Source: Aquisediminimonas profunda (GTDB taxonomy: Bacteria; Pseudomonadota; Alphaproteobacteria; Sphingomonadales; Sphingomonadaceae). From it: 64,000 bases of DNA. A program made the position numbers and the translations under genes. The DNA lies in the NCBI RefSeq assembly GCF_019443285.1, contig NZ_CP080327.1, positions 310,001 through 374,000 of the forward strand, in the 5' to 3' direction. Position 1 is the first letter of the stretch. Each line of letters opens with the position of its first letter. The notes under the pieces are model-generated. The model saw only the letters and a list, made by a program, of their open reading frames with translations. It did no database searches and was not told the DNA's origin. Below, in pieces: positions 38,641 through 48,645 of the stretch.

Positions 38641-41460
38641 ATGACTGACGCGCCCGATTACAGAGACACGGTTTTCCTGCCGAAGACCGATTTCCCGATG
38701 AAAGCCGGCCTCCCCCAGAAGGAGCCGGGCATTTTGGCGCGCTGGCAGGAAATTGGCCTATACGAGCGCCTGCGCGAACAGCGACGGGGCCGCGAAAAGT
38801 TCATCCTTCATGATGGCCCGCCCTATGCCAATGGCGACATGCATATCGGCCATGCGCTGAACCATATCCTCAAGGACATGGTCTGCCGGACACAGACCTT
38901 GCTCGGCAAGGATGCGCCCTATGTGCCCGGCTGGGATTGCCATGGCCTGCCCATTGAGTGGAAGGTCGAGGAAGAATATCGCAAGAAGAAGCTCAACAAG
39001 GACGAGGTCCCGCCGAACGAATTCCGCGCCGAATGCCGCGCCTATGCACAACACTGGGTCAATACGCAGCGCGAACAACTAAAGCGGCTCGGCATCAATG
39101 GCGATTGGGATCATCCCTATCTGACCATGGATTTCGAAGCCGAATCGACCATCGTTGCCGAATTGATGAAGTTCGCGGAAAGCAGCCAGCTCTATCGCGG
39201 GGCCAAGCCGGTGATGTGGTCGCCGGTCGAAAAGACCGCGCTGGCCGAAGCGGAAGTCGAATATGAGGATATCACCTCAACGCAGATCGATGTGGCGTTC
39301 GAGATCGTCGAAAGCCCGATCCCCGAATTGGTCGGCGCGCACGCGGTGATCTGGACGACCACGCCGTGGACGATCCCGGTGAACCAGGCGATCGCCTACG
39401 GGCCGGACATCGAATACACGCTGATGAAGGACGCGGTCGACGGGAGCAAGTATCTCGTCGCCGAAGAACTCCTCGATGAATTCTTCATGCGCGCTTCTGA
39501 CGGCAACGACAGCGCCGCTTTGAATTCTGGTGGCTGGCGCGGCAAAGGCTCCGACCTCGCCGGAACCATCGCCCGCCACCCGATGCATCATCTCGGGGGC
39601 TTTTTCGCCAAGCCCCGCCCGTTCCTGCCCGGCGATTTTGTCACGACGGACAGCGGCACCGGGCTTGTCCATATGGCCCCAGATCATGGCGAAGACGACT
39701 TCGACCTGTGCAAGGCGCACGGGATCGATCCGGTCTTTGCGGTCGAAGGCGATGGCAAGTATCGTGCGGACTGGGCGTGGCTCGGCGGTCAAGGCTCAGT
39801 CATCAATCCGAAGTTCAACGCGCCCGACGGCCCGATCTGTTCCGACTTGCGTGAAGCCGGCGGCCTCCTTGCGGCCAGTGCCGACTATAAGCACTCCTAT
39901 CCCCATTCCTGGCGGTCCAAGGCGAAGGTGATCTTCCGCTGCACCCCGCAATGGTTCGTGCCGATGGACAAGGTGATCGACCGCGACATCGCCCGCTGCG
40001 TCGATGAGGCTGAGATCAGGGCGCGACAAGGCGATGGCGAGACACTGCGTCAGACCGCCCTGCGTGCAATTGCCGATACGCGCTTCGTGCCGGAAAAGGG
40101 CCGGAACCGCATCGGGTCAATGGTGGAGGGCCGCCCGGACTGGGTGCTGTCCCGTCAACGCGCCTGGGGCGTACCGATCACGCTGTTTGTCGATCGCAAG
40201 ACGGGCCAGTATCTGGTCGATGAGGCGGTGAACTCCCGGATCGTCGCGGCAGTCCGCGAACAGGGCGTCGACGCCTGGAGCGATGAGGCAGCCCAGACGC
40301 TGCTCGGCCACGCCTATCGGGCCGAGGATTATGAGCGGGTGACCGACATTCTCGACGTCTGGTTCGATAGCGGCTGCACGCACGCCTTTGTCCTTGAATC
40401 GGGCAAGTGGCCGAACCTGCAATCGCCTGCCGACCTCTATCTCGAAGGCAGCGACCAGCATCGCGGCTGGTTCCAGTCGAGCCTGCTCGAAAGCTGCGGC
40501 ACGCGTGGGCGGGCGCCTTACAAGGCTGTGCTGACCCACGGTTTCACGATGGACGCCAAGGGCATGAAGATGTCCAAGTCGCTCGGCAACACGATCAATC
40601 CCTTGGACCTGATGCGCGATTATGGCGCGGATATTCTCCGGCTCTGGGCACTGTCGGTCGATTTCACCGAGGATCACCGGATCGGAAAGGAAATCCTGTC
40701 GGGCGTCGCGGACCAGTATCGCAAGCTGCGCAACAGTTTCCGTTATCTGCTGGGTGCGCTCGAGGGGTTTGGCGAGGACGAACGCGTTGCACCGGCCGAC
40801 ATGCCGGAGCTTGAACGCTATGTGCTTCACCTGCTCGCGGATATGGACGCAAAGCTCCGCCAAGCGGTCGAGGATTTCGATTACAACACCTATGTCCGCC
40901 TGATCTGCGATTTCGCGAACAATGATCTTTCGGCCTTCTTCTTCGATATTCGCAAGGACTCGCTTTATTGCGATGCGCCGACATCGCCCAAGCGCCGTGC
41001 CTATCGGACGGTGCTGGACACGCTGTTCCACGCGCTGGTCCGCTATGCGGCACCCGTGCTGGTGTTTACCGCGGAAGAAGTCTGGCAGACGCGGTACCCT
41101 GGTGAAGGGTCGGTCCATTTCTCCGATTGGCCAGAGGTCGATGCGAGATGGCAGGATGATGCTCTCGCCGCGCGCTGGTTGGTCTTGAGAGACTTGCGCG
41201 GGGACGTCACCGAAGCGATCGAACCCATGCGCCGGGAAAAGGTCATTGGCTCTAGCCTAGAAGCCGAGGTCAGCATTCCGGACGCACATGACGGCATCGA
41301 CCTGTCCGAGCTGTTCATCACGGGTTCGGTTTCGACCGGCCACGCCTTGTCAGTGACCAAGACTGCCCATCACAAATGCGGCCGTTGCTGGCGGCATTTG
41401 CCAGAAGTTTCGGACGACGGCGCTCTCTGCGCCCGGTGCGACGAGGTGGTGAATGGTTGA
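38641..41460 (+). CDS. ileS: Isoleucyl-tRNA synthetase
   Basis: 939 residues. Class Ia synthetase with HIGH at 68-71 (MHIGH), an editing CP1 domain (about 200-400; TTPWTIPVNQAI and an HxxxxD region), KMSKS (MKMSKSLGNT, about 640) and a C-terminal zinc motif CGRCWRHLPEVSDDGALCARC. The ATG at 38641 (MTDAPDYRDTVFLPKTDFPM) fits the family; the in-frame start at 38602 is not preceded by a good site. lspA begins 8 bp inside its 3' end. Confidence 0.97.
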   Translation: MTDAPDYRDTVFLPKTDFPMKAGLPQKEPGILARWQEIGLYERLREQRRGREKFILHDGPPYANGDMHIGHALNHILKDMVCRTQTLLGKDAPYVPGWDCHGLPIEWKVEEEYRKKKLNKDEVPPNEFRAECRAYAQHWVNTQREQLKRLGINGDWDHPYLTMDFEAESTIVAELMKFAESSQLYRGAKPVMWSPVEKTALAEAEVEYEDITSTQIDVAFEIVESPIPELVGAHAVIWTTTPWTIPVNQAIAYGPDIEYTLMKDAVDGSKYLVAEELLDEFFMRASDGNDSAALNSGGWRGKGSDLAGTIARHPMHHLGGFFAKPRPFLPGDFVTTDSGTGLVHMAPDHGEDDFDLCKAHGIDPVFAVEGDGKYRADWAWLGGQGSVINPKFNAPDGPICSDLREAGGLLAASADYKHSYPHSWRSKAKVIFRCTPQWFVPMDKVIDRDIARCVDEAEIRARQGDGETLRQTALRAIADTRFVPEKGRNRIGSMVEGRPDWVLSRQRAWGVPITLFVDRKTGQYLVDEAVNSRIVAAVREQGVDAWSDEAAQTLLGHAYRAEDYERVTDILDVWFDSGCTHAFVLESGKWPNLQSPADLYLEGSDQHRGWFQSSLLESCGTRGRAPYKAVLTHGFTMDAKGMKMSKSLGNTINPLDLMRDYGADILRLWALSVDFTEDHRIGKEILSGVADQYRKLRNSFRYLLGALEGFGEDERVAPADMPELERYVLHLLADMDAKLRQAVEDFDYNTYVRLICDFANNDLSAFFFDIRKDSLYCDAPTSPKRRAYRTVLDTLFHALVRYAAPVLVFTAEEVWQTRYPGEGSVHFSDWPEVDARWQDDALAARWLVLRDLRGDVTEAIEPMRREKVIGSSLEAEVSIPDAHDGIDLSELFITGSVSTGHALSVTKTAHHKCGRCWRHLPEVSDDGALCARCDEVVNG

Positions 41461-41971
41461 TATGGTTACAACCGCCCGCAATCGTGGATTGATGCTGGCA
41501 GCTGCTGTTTTCATCGTCGACCAGCTGATGAAATATCTGGTCACGGGCCCGATTGGCTTGATCGTCGAGGGCCAGTCCATCGAATTGCTGCCCATCTTCA
41601 ACCTGACGCTGGTCCACAATTACGGCGTGTCGCTGGGCATGTTGACGGCCGAGAGCAACGCGATGCGCTGGGGGCTTGTTGCGATGACGGGGGCGATCAG
41701 CCTGTTCGTGGCTGTGTGGCTATGGCGCGAAGCCAACCGGATCGACGTGCTCGCACTCGGCATGGTTCTGGGCGGCGCGGTCGGCAATTTGCTCGACCGG
41801 GTGCGGTTTGGTCATGTCGTTGACTATGCCGATCTGCATTTCGGTGACTACCGGCCCTTTTTGGTCTTCAATGTTGCCGACGCGGCGATTACGATAGGTG
41901 TATTGATCTTGCTGGCTCGCGCCTTGTTGGTGCGGGACCGGAAACCTGAGGCGGAGAATGAGAATGCGTAA
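41453..41971 (+). CDS. lspA: Lipoprotein signal peptidase (signal peptidase II)
   Basis: 172 residues, four TM helices. Cleaves signal peptides of diacylglyceryl-modified prolipoproteins. The catalytic aspartates are D124 (VVDYADLHF) and D143 (FNVADAAIT), in the conserved C and D boxes; GNLLDRVRFG precedes them. Overlaps ileS by 8 bp and the following lipoprotein gene by 8 bp, so enzyme and a likely substrate are made from the same transcript. Confidence 0.96.
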   Translation: MVDMVTTARNRGLMLAAAVFIVDQLMKYLVTGPIGLIVEGQSIELLPIFNLTLVHNYGVSLGMLTAESNAMRWGLVAMTGAISLFVAVWLWREANRIDVLALGMVLGGAVGNLLDRVRFGHVVDYADLHFGDYRPFLVFNVADAAITIGVLILLARALLVRDRKPEAENENA

Positions 41972-42374
41972 ACTGATTGTTGCAGGTGCCATGTTGAGCC
42001 TGCTGTCCGCCTGCGGGACGTCGAGCGGCGTGTTCGGCCGCAACCGACCGGATGAATTTGCCGTATCGCGTGCAGCGCCTCTGGTCGTTCCGCCCGATTT
42101 CGCACTTGTGCCCCCTGCCCCCGGCGCGCCGCGCCCACAGGAGGCAGACAGCTCGACTCAGGCGCTTCAGGCCATGTTCGGTGGCCAGGCTCCGCGCAGT
42201 GCTGTTGAAGGGGCTGCTGTCACTCAGGCCGGGGCCAATCGTGCGCAAGTCGGTATCCGCGCCAATGCCGGGGACCCCCAGACCAACGTCGTCGACAAGG
42301 GCTCGGTGACCCGGGACATCATCGCCGCGCCTGAAGGCGATGGCGCCAATGCCAAGGTCGCGACGCCGCAATAG
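41964..42374 (+). CDS. DUF3035 lipoprotein, BamF-like
   Basis: 136 residues. Signal peptide with lipobox LSAC, Cys17 being the lipid-modified residue. The mature part is Pro/Ala-rich and largely disordered; RPDEFAVSRAAPLVVPPDFALVPPAPGAPRPQE is the DUF3035 signature, seen in the Caulobacter BAM-complex lipoprotein BamF. It probably assists outer-membrane protein assembly from the inner face of the outer membrane. The second of two close ATGs (41964) is chosen because GGAG at 41953-41956 is correctly spaced only for it. Confidence 0.82.
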   Translation: MRKLIVAGAMLSLLSACGTSSGVFGRNRPDEFAVSRAAPLVVPPDFALVPPAPGAPRPQEADSSTQALQAMFGGQAPRSAVEGAAVTQAGANRAQVGIRANAGDPQTNVVDKGSVTRDIIAAPEGDGANAKVATPQ

Positions 42375-42379
42375 TGGCG

Positions 42380-42411
42380 AAAAAAGCCGGAGCAGCGGGA
42401 GCTGCCCCGGC
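42380..42411 (-). terminator. Intrinsic terminator of the TorF-like porin gene
   Basis: 11-nt arms (42386-42396, 42401-42411; one mismatch) around a GGGA loop, with a six-A run on its left side that becomes a U-tract on the minus-strand transcript. It lies 32 bp past the porin stop and may also slow plus-strand transcripts leaving the lspA-lipoprotein genes. Confidence 0.75.
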
Positions 42412-42442
42412 GTTTCCCGGTAAAAAGTGACGTGCTTGGTCG

Positions 42443-43192
42443 TTAAAACGCCACGCCTACCGAGCCGACGATGCCGCCCTTGCTGATATTCTTGCCGCTC
42501 GGGCTGAACAGCGCCTTGTTGGTATCGACGTATGACACGCCGAGGATCAGGTTCTTCCAGGTATAGGTCGCGCCGACGTTCCAATCGGTATAGCCCTTAC
42601 CGATTGTCAGGTAGCTTGGCCCATAGCTGTGACCAAGATGAGCCGACAGCGACAATGGCGTGTTCGGGATTCCACCGGAGAGGTCAAAGGCGACGTAGAG
42701 ATTGTCTTCCTTGCCAGCACCGATGGACAGCGCTTTTGACTTTGGCGCGTAAGCGGCGCTTACCTTGCCCGTGACCGGGCCGAAAGTGTGCGAAATGCCA
42801 ATATAGGGCTCGACGAAGTCGCTGTTCGTTCCAGGGACGATCTTGGATGAACCCGGATAGTAATAATAGAGCACCCCGACATCGACTGTTGTGCCGCTGA
42901 AGGTCTTCTTGAACCCTGCAATCAGGTCGATTTCCTGGTCGCTGCCCGCAGCGATATAGTCGTCGATCGAGCTTCCCCAGACCGTCGCATAGAAGCCGGA
43001 CTTGTGCGAGACAGTGAACGTCCCTTGGACGGCAAAGTCCTTGTCAGTCTGGGAAATGCCGCGGAAGCGGTAGTCCGAGACCAATGTGGCACCGCCTGAA
43101 ATCGTAACGGCAGGCGTTTCATCCTGCGCGAAGGCAGGCGTGGACATCAATGTAAGAGCAAGGCCCACCAGCGGGCCGAAGGACGTGCGCAT
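42443..43192 (-). CDS. TorF-family putative outer-membrane porin
   Basis: 249 residues with a signal peptide cut near AFA-QDE. The mature protein alternates amphipathic beta-strands (VTISGGATLVSDYRFRGISQTDKDF is the family opening; YRFRGIS is characteristic) and ends in an aromatic C-terminal strand (GSVGVAF), as needed for BAM recognition. Function of TorF proteins is not well known; an outer-membrane channel is the usual assumption. Monocistronic, AAGGGG ribosome binding site, own terminator. The 226-bp space up to gpsA holds its promoter region. Confidence 0.85.
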   Translation of the reverse strand: MRTSFGPLVGLALTLMSTPAFAQDETPAVTISGGATLVSDYRFRGISQTDKDFAVQGTFTVSHKSGFYATVWGSSIDDYIAAGSDQEIDLIAGFKKTFSGTTVDVGVLYYYYPGSSKIVPGTNSDFVEPYIGISHTFGPVTGKVSAAYAPKSKALSIGAGKEDNLYVAFDLSGGIPNTPLSLSAHLGHSYGPSYLTIGKGYTDWNVGATYTWKNLILGVSYVDTNKALFSPSGKNISKGGIVGSVGVAF

Positions 43193-43372
43193 TATATTCC
43201 CCTTTGGGTTGGTTGCGTCGTCCCACCTGCGTTGCTGTTGTTGGCCTCTCTATCATGCCGAACCAAAAATGGGCCAGCAGGTGGGGCCGCAATGACAGCG
43301 ACGAATCAGGTCTGCCGAAAAATATTGCAGCGCACAACAAAAAAAGATGGCTCGGGCGAGTCACCGCCAGAC

Positions 43373-43390
43373 TGTTGCCAATGCGCAACA
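43373..43390. repeat. Inverted repeat TGTTGC-N6-GCAACA
   Basis: Perfect 6-bp arms separated by 6 bp, 28 bp past the gpsA stop and 180 bp upstream of the porin gene. No T-tract follows, so it is not a clear terminator; it could be an operator. Short arms make chance likely. Confidence 0.25.
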
Positions 43391-43418
43391 TCGATACTGA
43401 AAGGTGGAGAGGCTGGCC

Positions 43419-44396
43419 TTAGGCTTCTGCGCGCAATGGTCTGGCAAGAAGGCCGCTGACGATTTCGCTCACCGACACCGCTCCTTCCAGCAATTGGCAG
43501 ACCGCCCCGACAACAGGCATTTCGACATTCAATGCGTGTGCTGCCTTTTGCAGGACAGGCGCTGTAAAAGCACCTTCTGCAACAGTTCGACTACCGGCCA
43601 GCAAGGCGTCGGCGCTTTTCCCCTCACCCAATCCCTTGCCCAGCGAGAAATTGCGCGACGCTTCCGACGAGCAGGTGAGGACAAGGTCTCCCAATCCGGA
43701 AAGTCCGGCAAGTGTTTCAGCGCGCGCGCCCTTGGCCAGTCCGAAGCGGGTCATCTCGGCAAATCCGCGTGCGATCAGGGCAGCGCGGGCATTCTGGCCA
43801 AGCCCGAGCCCCTCGACGACGCCGCAGGCAATGGCGAGCACATTCTTGACTGCTCCGCCGATTTCAGCGCCGATTACATCGTCGGACAGATAAGGCCGGA
43901 ACCAGGTCCTGGCGAGCCGATTGGCAAGCGCGCGGCCAAGGGCGTCCTCTTCGCAGGCCAGCGTAATCGCGGTCGGCAACCCGCGGGCGACTTCATGCGC
44001 AAATGTCGGTCCGGATAACACGGCCACTGGCGCTTCCGGACACACTTGTCGGGCGACTTCAGACATGAGTTGCATCGTTCCGGCCTCGATTCCCTTTGCA
44101 CACAGCACAAGAGGTCGGGTGCCCGGTTGGAGTTCTGCAAGAATTGGTCGCAGATGCTGCGCTGGCGTGACCAGGAGGAGCGCCTCGCATTCGGCGAGTT
44201 CAGCCAGCGACCCTGTCGCCCAGATCGCCGGATCAAGCGGAATGCCGGGAAGAAAGATCCGGTTCTCATGCGCGGTGTTGATCGACGCGACCACATCTGC
44301 TTCGCGAGCCCAAAGCCTGACAGGCCGACCATCTCTTGCGAGCACCTGGGCCAGGGCCGTCCCCCAGGCTCCGGCACCAATCACCCCGATATTCAT
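43419..44396 (-). CDS. gpsA: Glycerol-3-phosphate dehydrogenase [NAD(P)+]
   Basis: Makes sn-glycerol-3-phosphate for phospholipid synthesis. 325 residues. Rossmann loop [11 protein letters not shown] at 7-17, catalytic Lys in [13 protein letters not shown] (about 190), and [15 protein letters not shown] 44396 overlaps the tsaD stop (ATGA) and has AGGAG a suitable distance upstream inside tsaD; the longer frame has no family similarity. tsaD-gpsA is a frequent pair in alphaproteobacteria. Confidence 0.96.
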   Translation of the reverse strand: MNIGVIGAGAWGTALAQVLARDGRPVRLWAREADVVASINTAHENRIFLPGIPLDPAIWATGSLAELAECEALLLVTPAQHLRPILAELQPGTRPLVLCAKGIEAGTMQLMSEVARQVCPEAPVAVLSGPTFAHEVARGLPTAITLACEEDALGRALANRLARTWFRPYLSDDVIGAEIGGAVKNVLAIACGVVEGLGLGQNARAALIARGFAEMTRFGLAKGARAETLAGLSGLGDLVLTCSSEASRNFSLGKGLGEGKSADALLAGSRTVAEGAFTAPVLQKAAHALNVEMPVVGAVCQLLEGAVSVSEIVSGLLARPLRAEA

Positions 44397-45427
44397 GCTT
44401 TCACTCCTGCACCGCGCACTTTTTCTGCCTGAGGATCGAGTGGCCAGCGCGGTCTCGCTTCGAAATCGAGCCCATCGAACAGTCCGGCTTCGAAGCGCTC
44501 TGCGCCTGCCCATCCAATCATGGCTGCATTGTCCGTGCAGAGCCAAAGCGGCGGAGCGGCGAAGGGCAGCCCGTTGGTTGCTGCCAGAGCCTCGAGTGCG
44601 GCTCGAATCGCCTTGTTGGCTGCAACGCCACCCGCAACAACGAGCGCAGTCGCTTCGGGCGCGAGCTCCAGTGCACGGCGGGTCCGGTCGATCAGGCAGT
44701 CGACAACGGCCTGTTGGAACGAGGCGGCAATGTCTTGCGCGGAATGGAGGCCCGATTCATGCGCCCTGAGGACAGCGCTCTTGAGCCCGGCAAAGGAGAA
44801 ATGCGGCTCTGCACTGCCAAGCAGCGGGCGCGGCAGCGGAACGGCGCCAGCCCGGCCTATGGTGGCCGCGGCCTCCACTGCGGGACCGCCCGGAAAGCCG
44901 AGACCCAACACCTTTGCTGTCTTGTCAAACGCTTCGCCCGCCGCATCGTCGATCGTGGTTGCCAGCCGACGGTACTGGCCGACACCTGAAACCAGAAGCA
45001 ACTGGCAATGCCCGCCCGAGACAAGCAGCAGCAGATAGGGAAAGCCAAGTGTCGGATCCGCGAGACGCGGCGAAAGCGCATGGCCTTCGAGGTGATTGAC
45101 GGCAATCAGCGGTTTGGATGCAGCATGACACAGTGCCTTTGCCGTTACCAAGCCAACCATCACACCGCCAATCAAGCCGGGACCAGCCGTGGCAGCAATC
45201 GCGTCGACGTCATCCAGATGCATCCCCGCGTCGGCAAGGGCCGCCTCGATCAACGGGGCCAGCACCTCGACATGCGCTCGCGCTGCGATTTCGGGGACGA
45301 CCCCGCCAAAGGGCCGATGTTCAGCTTCCTGGCCCGCAAGACGGTGGGACAGGATCACCCGATCGCTTGTCACGAGCGCAGCCGCAGTTTCATCGCAGCT
45401 TGATTCTATGCCCAGAATGACAGTCAT
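44393..45427 (-). CDS. tsaD: tRNA N6-adenosine threonylcarbamoyltransferase TsaD
   Basis: Catalytic subunit for t6A37 formation with TsaB (encoded at 21.2 kb) and TsaE. 344 residues from ATG 45427 ([18 protein letters not shown]), with AGAGGGAAG upstream. Metal-binding HLEGH (H-x3-H, about 110), [27 protein letters not shown] and [12 protein letters not shown] are all present. Its start region is divergent from hemC, 41 bp away, so both promoters share this gap or overlap the genes. Confidence 0.97.
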   Translation of the reverse strand: MTVILGIESSCDETAAALVTSDRVILSHRLAGQEAEHRPFGGVVPEIAARAHVEVLAPLIEAALADAGMHLDDVDAIAATAGPGLIGGVMVGLVTAKALCHAASKPLIAVNHLEGHALSPRLADPTLGFPYLLLLVSGGHCQLLLVSGVGQYRRLATTIDDAAGEAFDKTAKVLGLGFPGGPAVEAAATIGRAGAVPLPRPLLGSAEPHFSFAGLKSAVLRAHESGLHSAQDIAASFQQAVVDCLIDRTRRALELAPEATALVVAGGVAANKAIRAALEALAATNGLPFAAPPLWLCTDNAAMIGWAGAERFEAGLFDGLDFEARPRWPLDPQAEKVRGAGVKA

Positions 45428-45468
45428 GGGCTTCCCTCTAATCCCGCGCAGCGCTAGCACAAGCCACG

Positions 45469-46392
45469 ATGGCCAACCCGGACAGACCACTGCGCCTTGG
45501 AACGCGCGCTTCGCCGCTTGCAATGGCGCAGGCACATATGGTGCGCGACGCATTGCTTGCGGTTCATGGCTGGAGTGCTGACACCATAGAAATCATGCCA
45601 GCCGTTGCAACGGGAGACCGGATTCAGGACCGCGCGCTAGCCGAAGTCGGCGGAAAAGCGCTGTGGACAAAGGAGCTGGATGCGGCGCTCTTTTCAGGTG
45701 AAATCGATTTTGCCGTCCATTCCATGAAGGATGTCGAGACCGAACGATCTGCAAGGCTGATCATTGCTGCAATGCTGCCGCGCGCCGATGTTCGCGATCG
45801 TCTGGTCGGCGCACCAAGTCTTGATGCCTTGCCGCCCCGCGCCCGACTCGGCACCAGCGCTCCGCGCCGACGCGCGCAGGTCCTTCGGTTGAGGCCGGAT
45901 CTGCAGGTCATGCTGCTCAGGGGCAATGTGCAGACCCGCTTGTCAAAACTTGCCGCCGGTGATGTCGATGCAACCCTGCTGGCATCGGCAGGGCTGGAAC
46001 GGCTTGGCATGCATGAGACAGGAACCAGCCTGCCAACCAGTCTGCTGTTACCAGCTCCCGCGCAAGGAGCGGTCGGAATTGAAACGCTGGCGGACAACAC
46101 GCGGGTTGGCGAGTGGCTTGCTGCGATCAACCATGAGGCAACTTTTGCCTGTGTTACATCGGAGCGCGCGCTTCTGGCCGGCCTGTCCGGCGACTGTCGT
46201 TCACCTGTTGCGGCGCTTGCGACGATGGATGGCAGCATGATCTGCCTGAAGGCGGAAATCTATTCAGCCGACGGCAGCCAGGCCGAAGCGGGCACTGTCG
46301 AATTCAAACCAGGGGGCAAAGATCCCTTTGAACTTGGCGTTGCCATGTTGGCTCGGTCTCATTCTTCGATACGCGCTGTATTTTCACCATGA
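45469..46392 (+). CDS. hemC: Hydroxymethylbilane synthase (porphobilinogen deaminase)
   Basis: Polymerises four porphobilinogens into hydroxymethylbilane for haem and cobalamin synthesis. 307 residues. Catalytic D88 in [21 protein letters not shown], and the dipyrromethane-cofactor cysteine C243 in [11 protein letters not shown] (the usual form is GGCxxPxA, so the local context is slightly unusual). Overlaps hemD by ATGA. The pathway feeds the cbb3 oxidase encoded 9 kb downstream and the CobT pathway. Confidence 0.95.
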   Translation: MANPDRPLRLGTRASPLAMAQAHMVRDALLAVHGWSADTIEIMPAVATGDRIQDRALAEVGGKALWTKELDAALFSGEIDFAVHSMKDVETERSARLIIAAMLPRADVRDRLVGAPSLDALPPRARLGTSAPRRRAQVLRLRPDLQVMLLRGNVQTRLSKLAAGDVDATLLASAGLERLGMHETGTSLPTSLLLPAPAQGAVGIETLADNTRVGEWLAAINHEATFACVTSERALLAGLSGDCRSPVAALATMDGSMICLKAEIYSADGSQAEAGTVEFKPGGKDPFELGVAMLARSHSSIRAVFSP

Positions 46393-47063
46393 TCCGGCCG
46401 CTGCTCATAATTCGCCCCGAACCTGGCAATTCCAGCACGGCGGCCAGGGCAAAGGCATTCGAACTCGACACACGCAGTATGCCACTGTTCGCGGTGCGCC
46501 CGATCGCCTGGGTGCCGCCTGACCCCGATCCCTATGTGGGCGTTCTCTTCACAAGCTCGAACGCTGTGCGGACTGCAGGCCCGGAATTGGCCAGCTATGC
46601 CCATTTGCCGGCCTTTGCGGTGGGCGGAACGACTGCAAGACTGGCGCGGGATGCAGGGTTTACCTCCGTCGTCGAGGGGGAAAGTGACGTTGCGCGCCTT
46701 ATTGGCAAGATTGCGACGCTTGGCCTCCATCGATTGCTGCATTTTTGCGGCACGGACGTGCGAACTTTTGATCCTTTTGGAATCGTGATTGATCGCTGCA
46801 TCGTCTATGCGTCCGATGCCATCGACCCGCCAGAAGAGTTCGGAACACTCTTGGCGGAAAATCCAGTCATCATGGTGCACTCGCCGCGCGCTGCTGCGCA
46901 CCTTGCTGAACTTGTTGAACCAGCGGCAAGATCGCACATTGCCCTTGCCGTGATCAGCAAGAATGCCGCCGAAGCAGCTGGCCAAGGCTGGGAAAAGGTT
47001 GCGATTGCATCCGAACCGCGCGATGAAGCTCTGTTGGAAGAGGCGGCACGCTTGTGCCGTTAG
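46389..47063 (+). CDS. hemD: Uroporphyrinogen-III synthase
   Basis: 224 residues, a fast-diverging two-domain enzyme that cyclises hydroxymethylbilane with inversion of ring D. Identified mainly by position (4-bp overlap with hemC) and fold-level features: LLIIRPEPGNSSTAARA at the start, GVLFTSSNAVR, FAVGGTTARLARDAGF, MVHSPRAAAHLAELV and VISKNAAEAA near the C-terminus. The length is slightly short but normal for alphaproteobacteria. Confidence 0.92.
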   Translation: MIRPLLIIRPEPGNSSTAARAKAFELDTRSMPLFAVRPIAWVPPDPDPYVGVLFTSSNAVRTAGPELASYAHLPAFAVGGTTARLARDAGFTSVVEGESDVARLIGKIATLGLHRLLHFCGTDVRTFDPFGIVIDRCIVYASDAIDPPEEFGTLLAENPVIMVHSPRAAAHLAELVEPAARSHIALAVISKNAAEAAGQGWEKVAIASEPRDEALLEEAARLCR

Positions 47064-47082
47064 ACGGGAACGGGACGGGTTG

Positions 47083-47961
47083 ATGGAATATGATGTACGT
47101 GCCGGCGCGCTCGGCCAACAAAAGGCGCGATCATTCCGATCGCTTCTGATTTTGTTCATCATTGCCTTTCTTGCCGGAATTGCTGCGATGGGCTGGGGCC
47201 TTTCGCGATGGGAAGCTGCGCGCCTCTGGCTTTTTGGCACCCCTGTGGAGCGCAAGGCACCCGGCCTTGCCAGTTTGCCCGGTTCCAGGACGCTTCCCCT
47301 CCCCGCGCCGACGGTTTCAACACCCGATCTGACTGCACGCATGGCAGAAGTGGAGGCGCGTATGGCCCGGATCGAAGCAGCAGGGACCGCAGCCAGTAGC
47401 GGCAGCTCGGCCCGTGCAGAGGCGCTACTTGTGTCCTTTGCTGCACGTCGTGCTATCGATCGCGGGATTGGTCTCGGTTATGTAGAGGGACTCCTGACAC
47501 AGCGCTTCGGCGGCACTCAGCCCCGCGCTGTTGCCTCAATCATTGCTGCTGCGCGGCAACCTGTAACGCTGGAGCAATTGCAGAGTGGCCTTGCTGCAGT
47601 TGCACCCGCCCTGACCGATAGCGGACCGGACGAGGATTGGTGGACGGAATTCAAGCACGGGTTGGGCAGTGTATTCGTAGTCCGGCAGGCGGGAACTGCC
47701 CCCGCAGATCCACAATCCCGGATCGAACGGGCATCGCAAATGATTGAGGAGGGCCGCGTCGATCTTGCGCTTGCCGAAGTCGCTCGCTTGCCCAATCGGG
47801 ACAAGGCAGCTCAATGGATGACAATGGCACGTCGCTATGTGGAATCGCACCGCGCGCTTGACCTGCTTGAAGCTGCAGCGATTACTTCAGAGCAACGCCC
47901 GCAGCCAGCGCTGCCTGTAGAGCCTGCCAAACCTTCGCCAGCGCCAGCGGAAACCCTCTAA
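47083..47961 (+). CDS. Mitofilin-like (COG4223) inner-membrane protein downstream of hemCD
   Basis: 292 residues from ATG 47083. One N-terminal TM helix (about 18-40), a Pro-rich stretch, a short coiled coil (TARMAEVEARMARIEA, about 85-100) and a helical C-terminal domain with RIERASQMIEEGRVDLALAEVARLP, close to the C-terminal mitofilin repeat. In alphaproteobacteria this gene replaces hemX after hemD and is regarded as the bacterial relative of Mic60/mitofilin, which shapes inner-membrane folds and contacts the outer membrane. The tail is Pro/Ala-rich. The stop overlaps convergent alkA by 4 bp. Confidence 0.85.
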   Translation: MEYDVRAGALGQQKARSFRSLLILFIIAFLAGIAAMGWGLSRWEAARLWLFGTPVERKAPGLASLPGSRTLPLPAPTVSTPDLTARMAEVEARMARIEAAGTAASSGSSARAEALLVSFAARRAIDRGIGLGYVEGLLTQRFGGTQPRAVASIIAAARQPVTLEQLQSGLAAVAPALTDSGPDEDWWTEFKHGLGSVFVVRQAGTAPADPQSRIERASQMIEEGRVDLALAEVARLPNRDKAAQWMTMARRYVESHRALDLLEAAAITSEQRPQPALPVEPAKPSPAPAETL

Positions 47962-48575
47962 ATCCCGGGCGTCTTGTAATGATGCCAGGCGAAAACTGCG
48001 GCCGCTCCGCGATGTGGCCGCCATGCTTCGCCAATCTCGCGAACCTTCCGTTCATCGGGTCGCTCCGTCAGTCCCATGATTTGGCCGACATCGATTTGGA
48101 CGGCAAGGTCGCCCGCGGGCCAGATGTCCGGCCGGCCTTCAGCGAAAAGCAGGTAGATTTCAGCCGACCAACGACCAATACCCTTCACTTGCGTCAGAAG
48201 CTCAATCGCCTCTTCATCGTCGGCCGGCAGGTTGTGAAGATCCAGCGCACCGGACTTGACCAGCTCGGCAAGACTGCGGGCATATCCCTGCTTCTGACGT
48301 GAAAGCCCGCAGGCGCGCAAATCATCGAACGATGCATCGATAATGGCGTGGGGGTCCGTCATATCGCCGCGAGCCGCTTCGAGCTTTGCCCAGACCGAGG
48401 CGGCGGCCTGAAAGCTCACCTGCTGACCGACGATCGTGCGGAGCAGCGTTTCGTATCCGCGAGCCCGGACTCGAGGCTCCGGATAGCCAACCTGTGACAA
48501 CGCAAAGGCAAAGCGCGGTTCGATTTTCGAAAGCGCATCGAGCGACGCCTTGAGCTGCTCTGCCGATAACCCCAT
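47958..48575 (-). CDS. DNA-3-methyladenine glycosylase II-like (AlkA/HhH-GPD)
   Basis: Removes alkylated bases in base excision repair. 205 residues from ATG 48575 (MGLSAEQLKASLDALSKIEPRF), with AGAGGA before it; the frame is open for another 83 codons that lie under the ferredoxin promoter and gene start and look non-coding. HhH motif VKGIGRWSAEIYLLF (130-144) followed by the catalytic D156 (WPAGDLAVQ). The N-terminal AlkA_N domain is absent, as in short AlkA/Mag1-type enzymes. Confidence 0.92.
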   Translation of the reverse strand: MGLSAEQLKASLDALSKIEPRFAFALSQVGYPEPRVRARGYETLLRTIVGQQVSFQAAASVWAKLEAARGDMTDPHAIIDASFDDLRACGLSRQKQGYARSLAELVKSGALDLHNLPADDEEAIELLTQVKGIGRWSAEIYLLFAEGRPDIWPAGDLAVQIDVGQIMGLTERPDERKVREIGEAWRPHRGAAAVFAWHHYKTPGI

Positions 48576-48645
48576 TGTCGAATCCTCTTTTTGCCTATAG
48601 CGAGCCCGCGAACCACCGCTAAACGAACATGCAGGGACAGAGCAA

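Noticed and set aside
40117-41118. Open frame of 333 codons on the minus strand
   Set aside because: Antisense to ileS, which is intact with all motifs.
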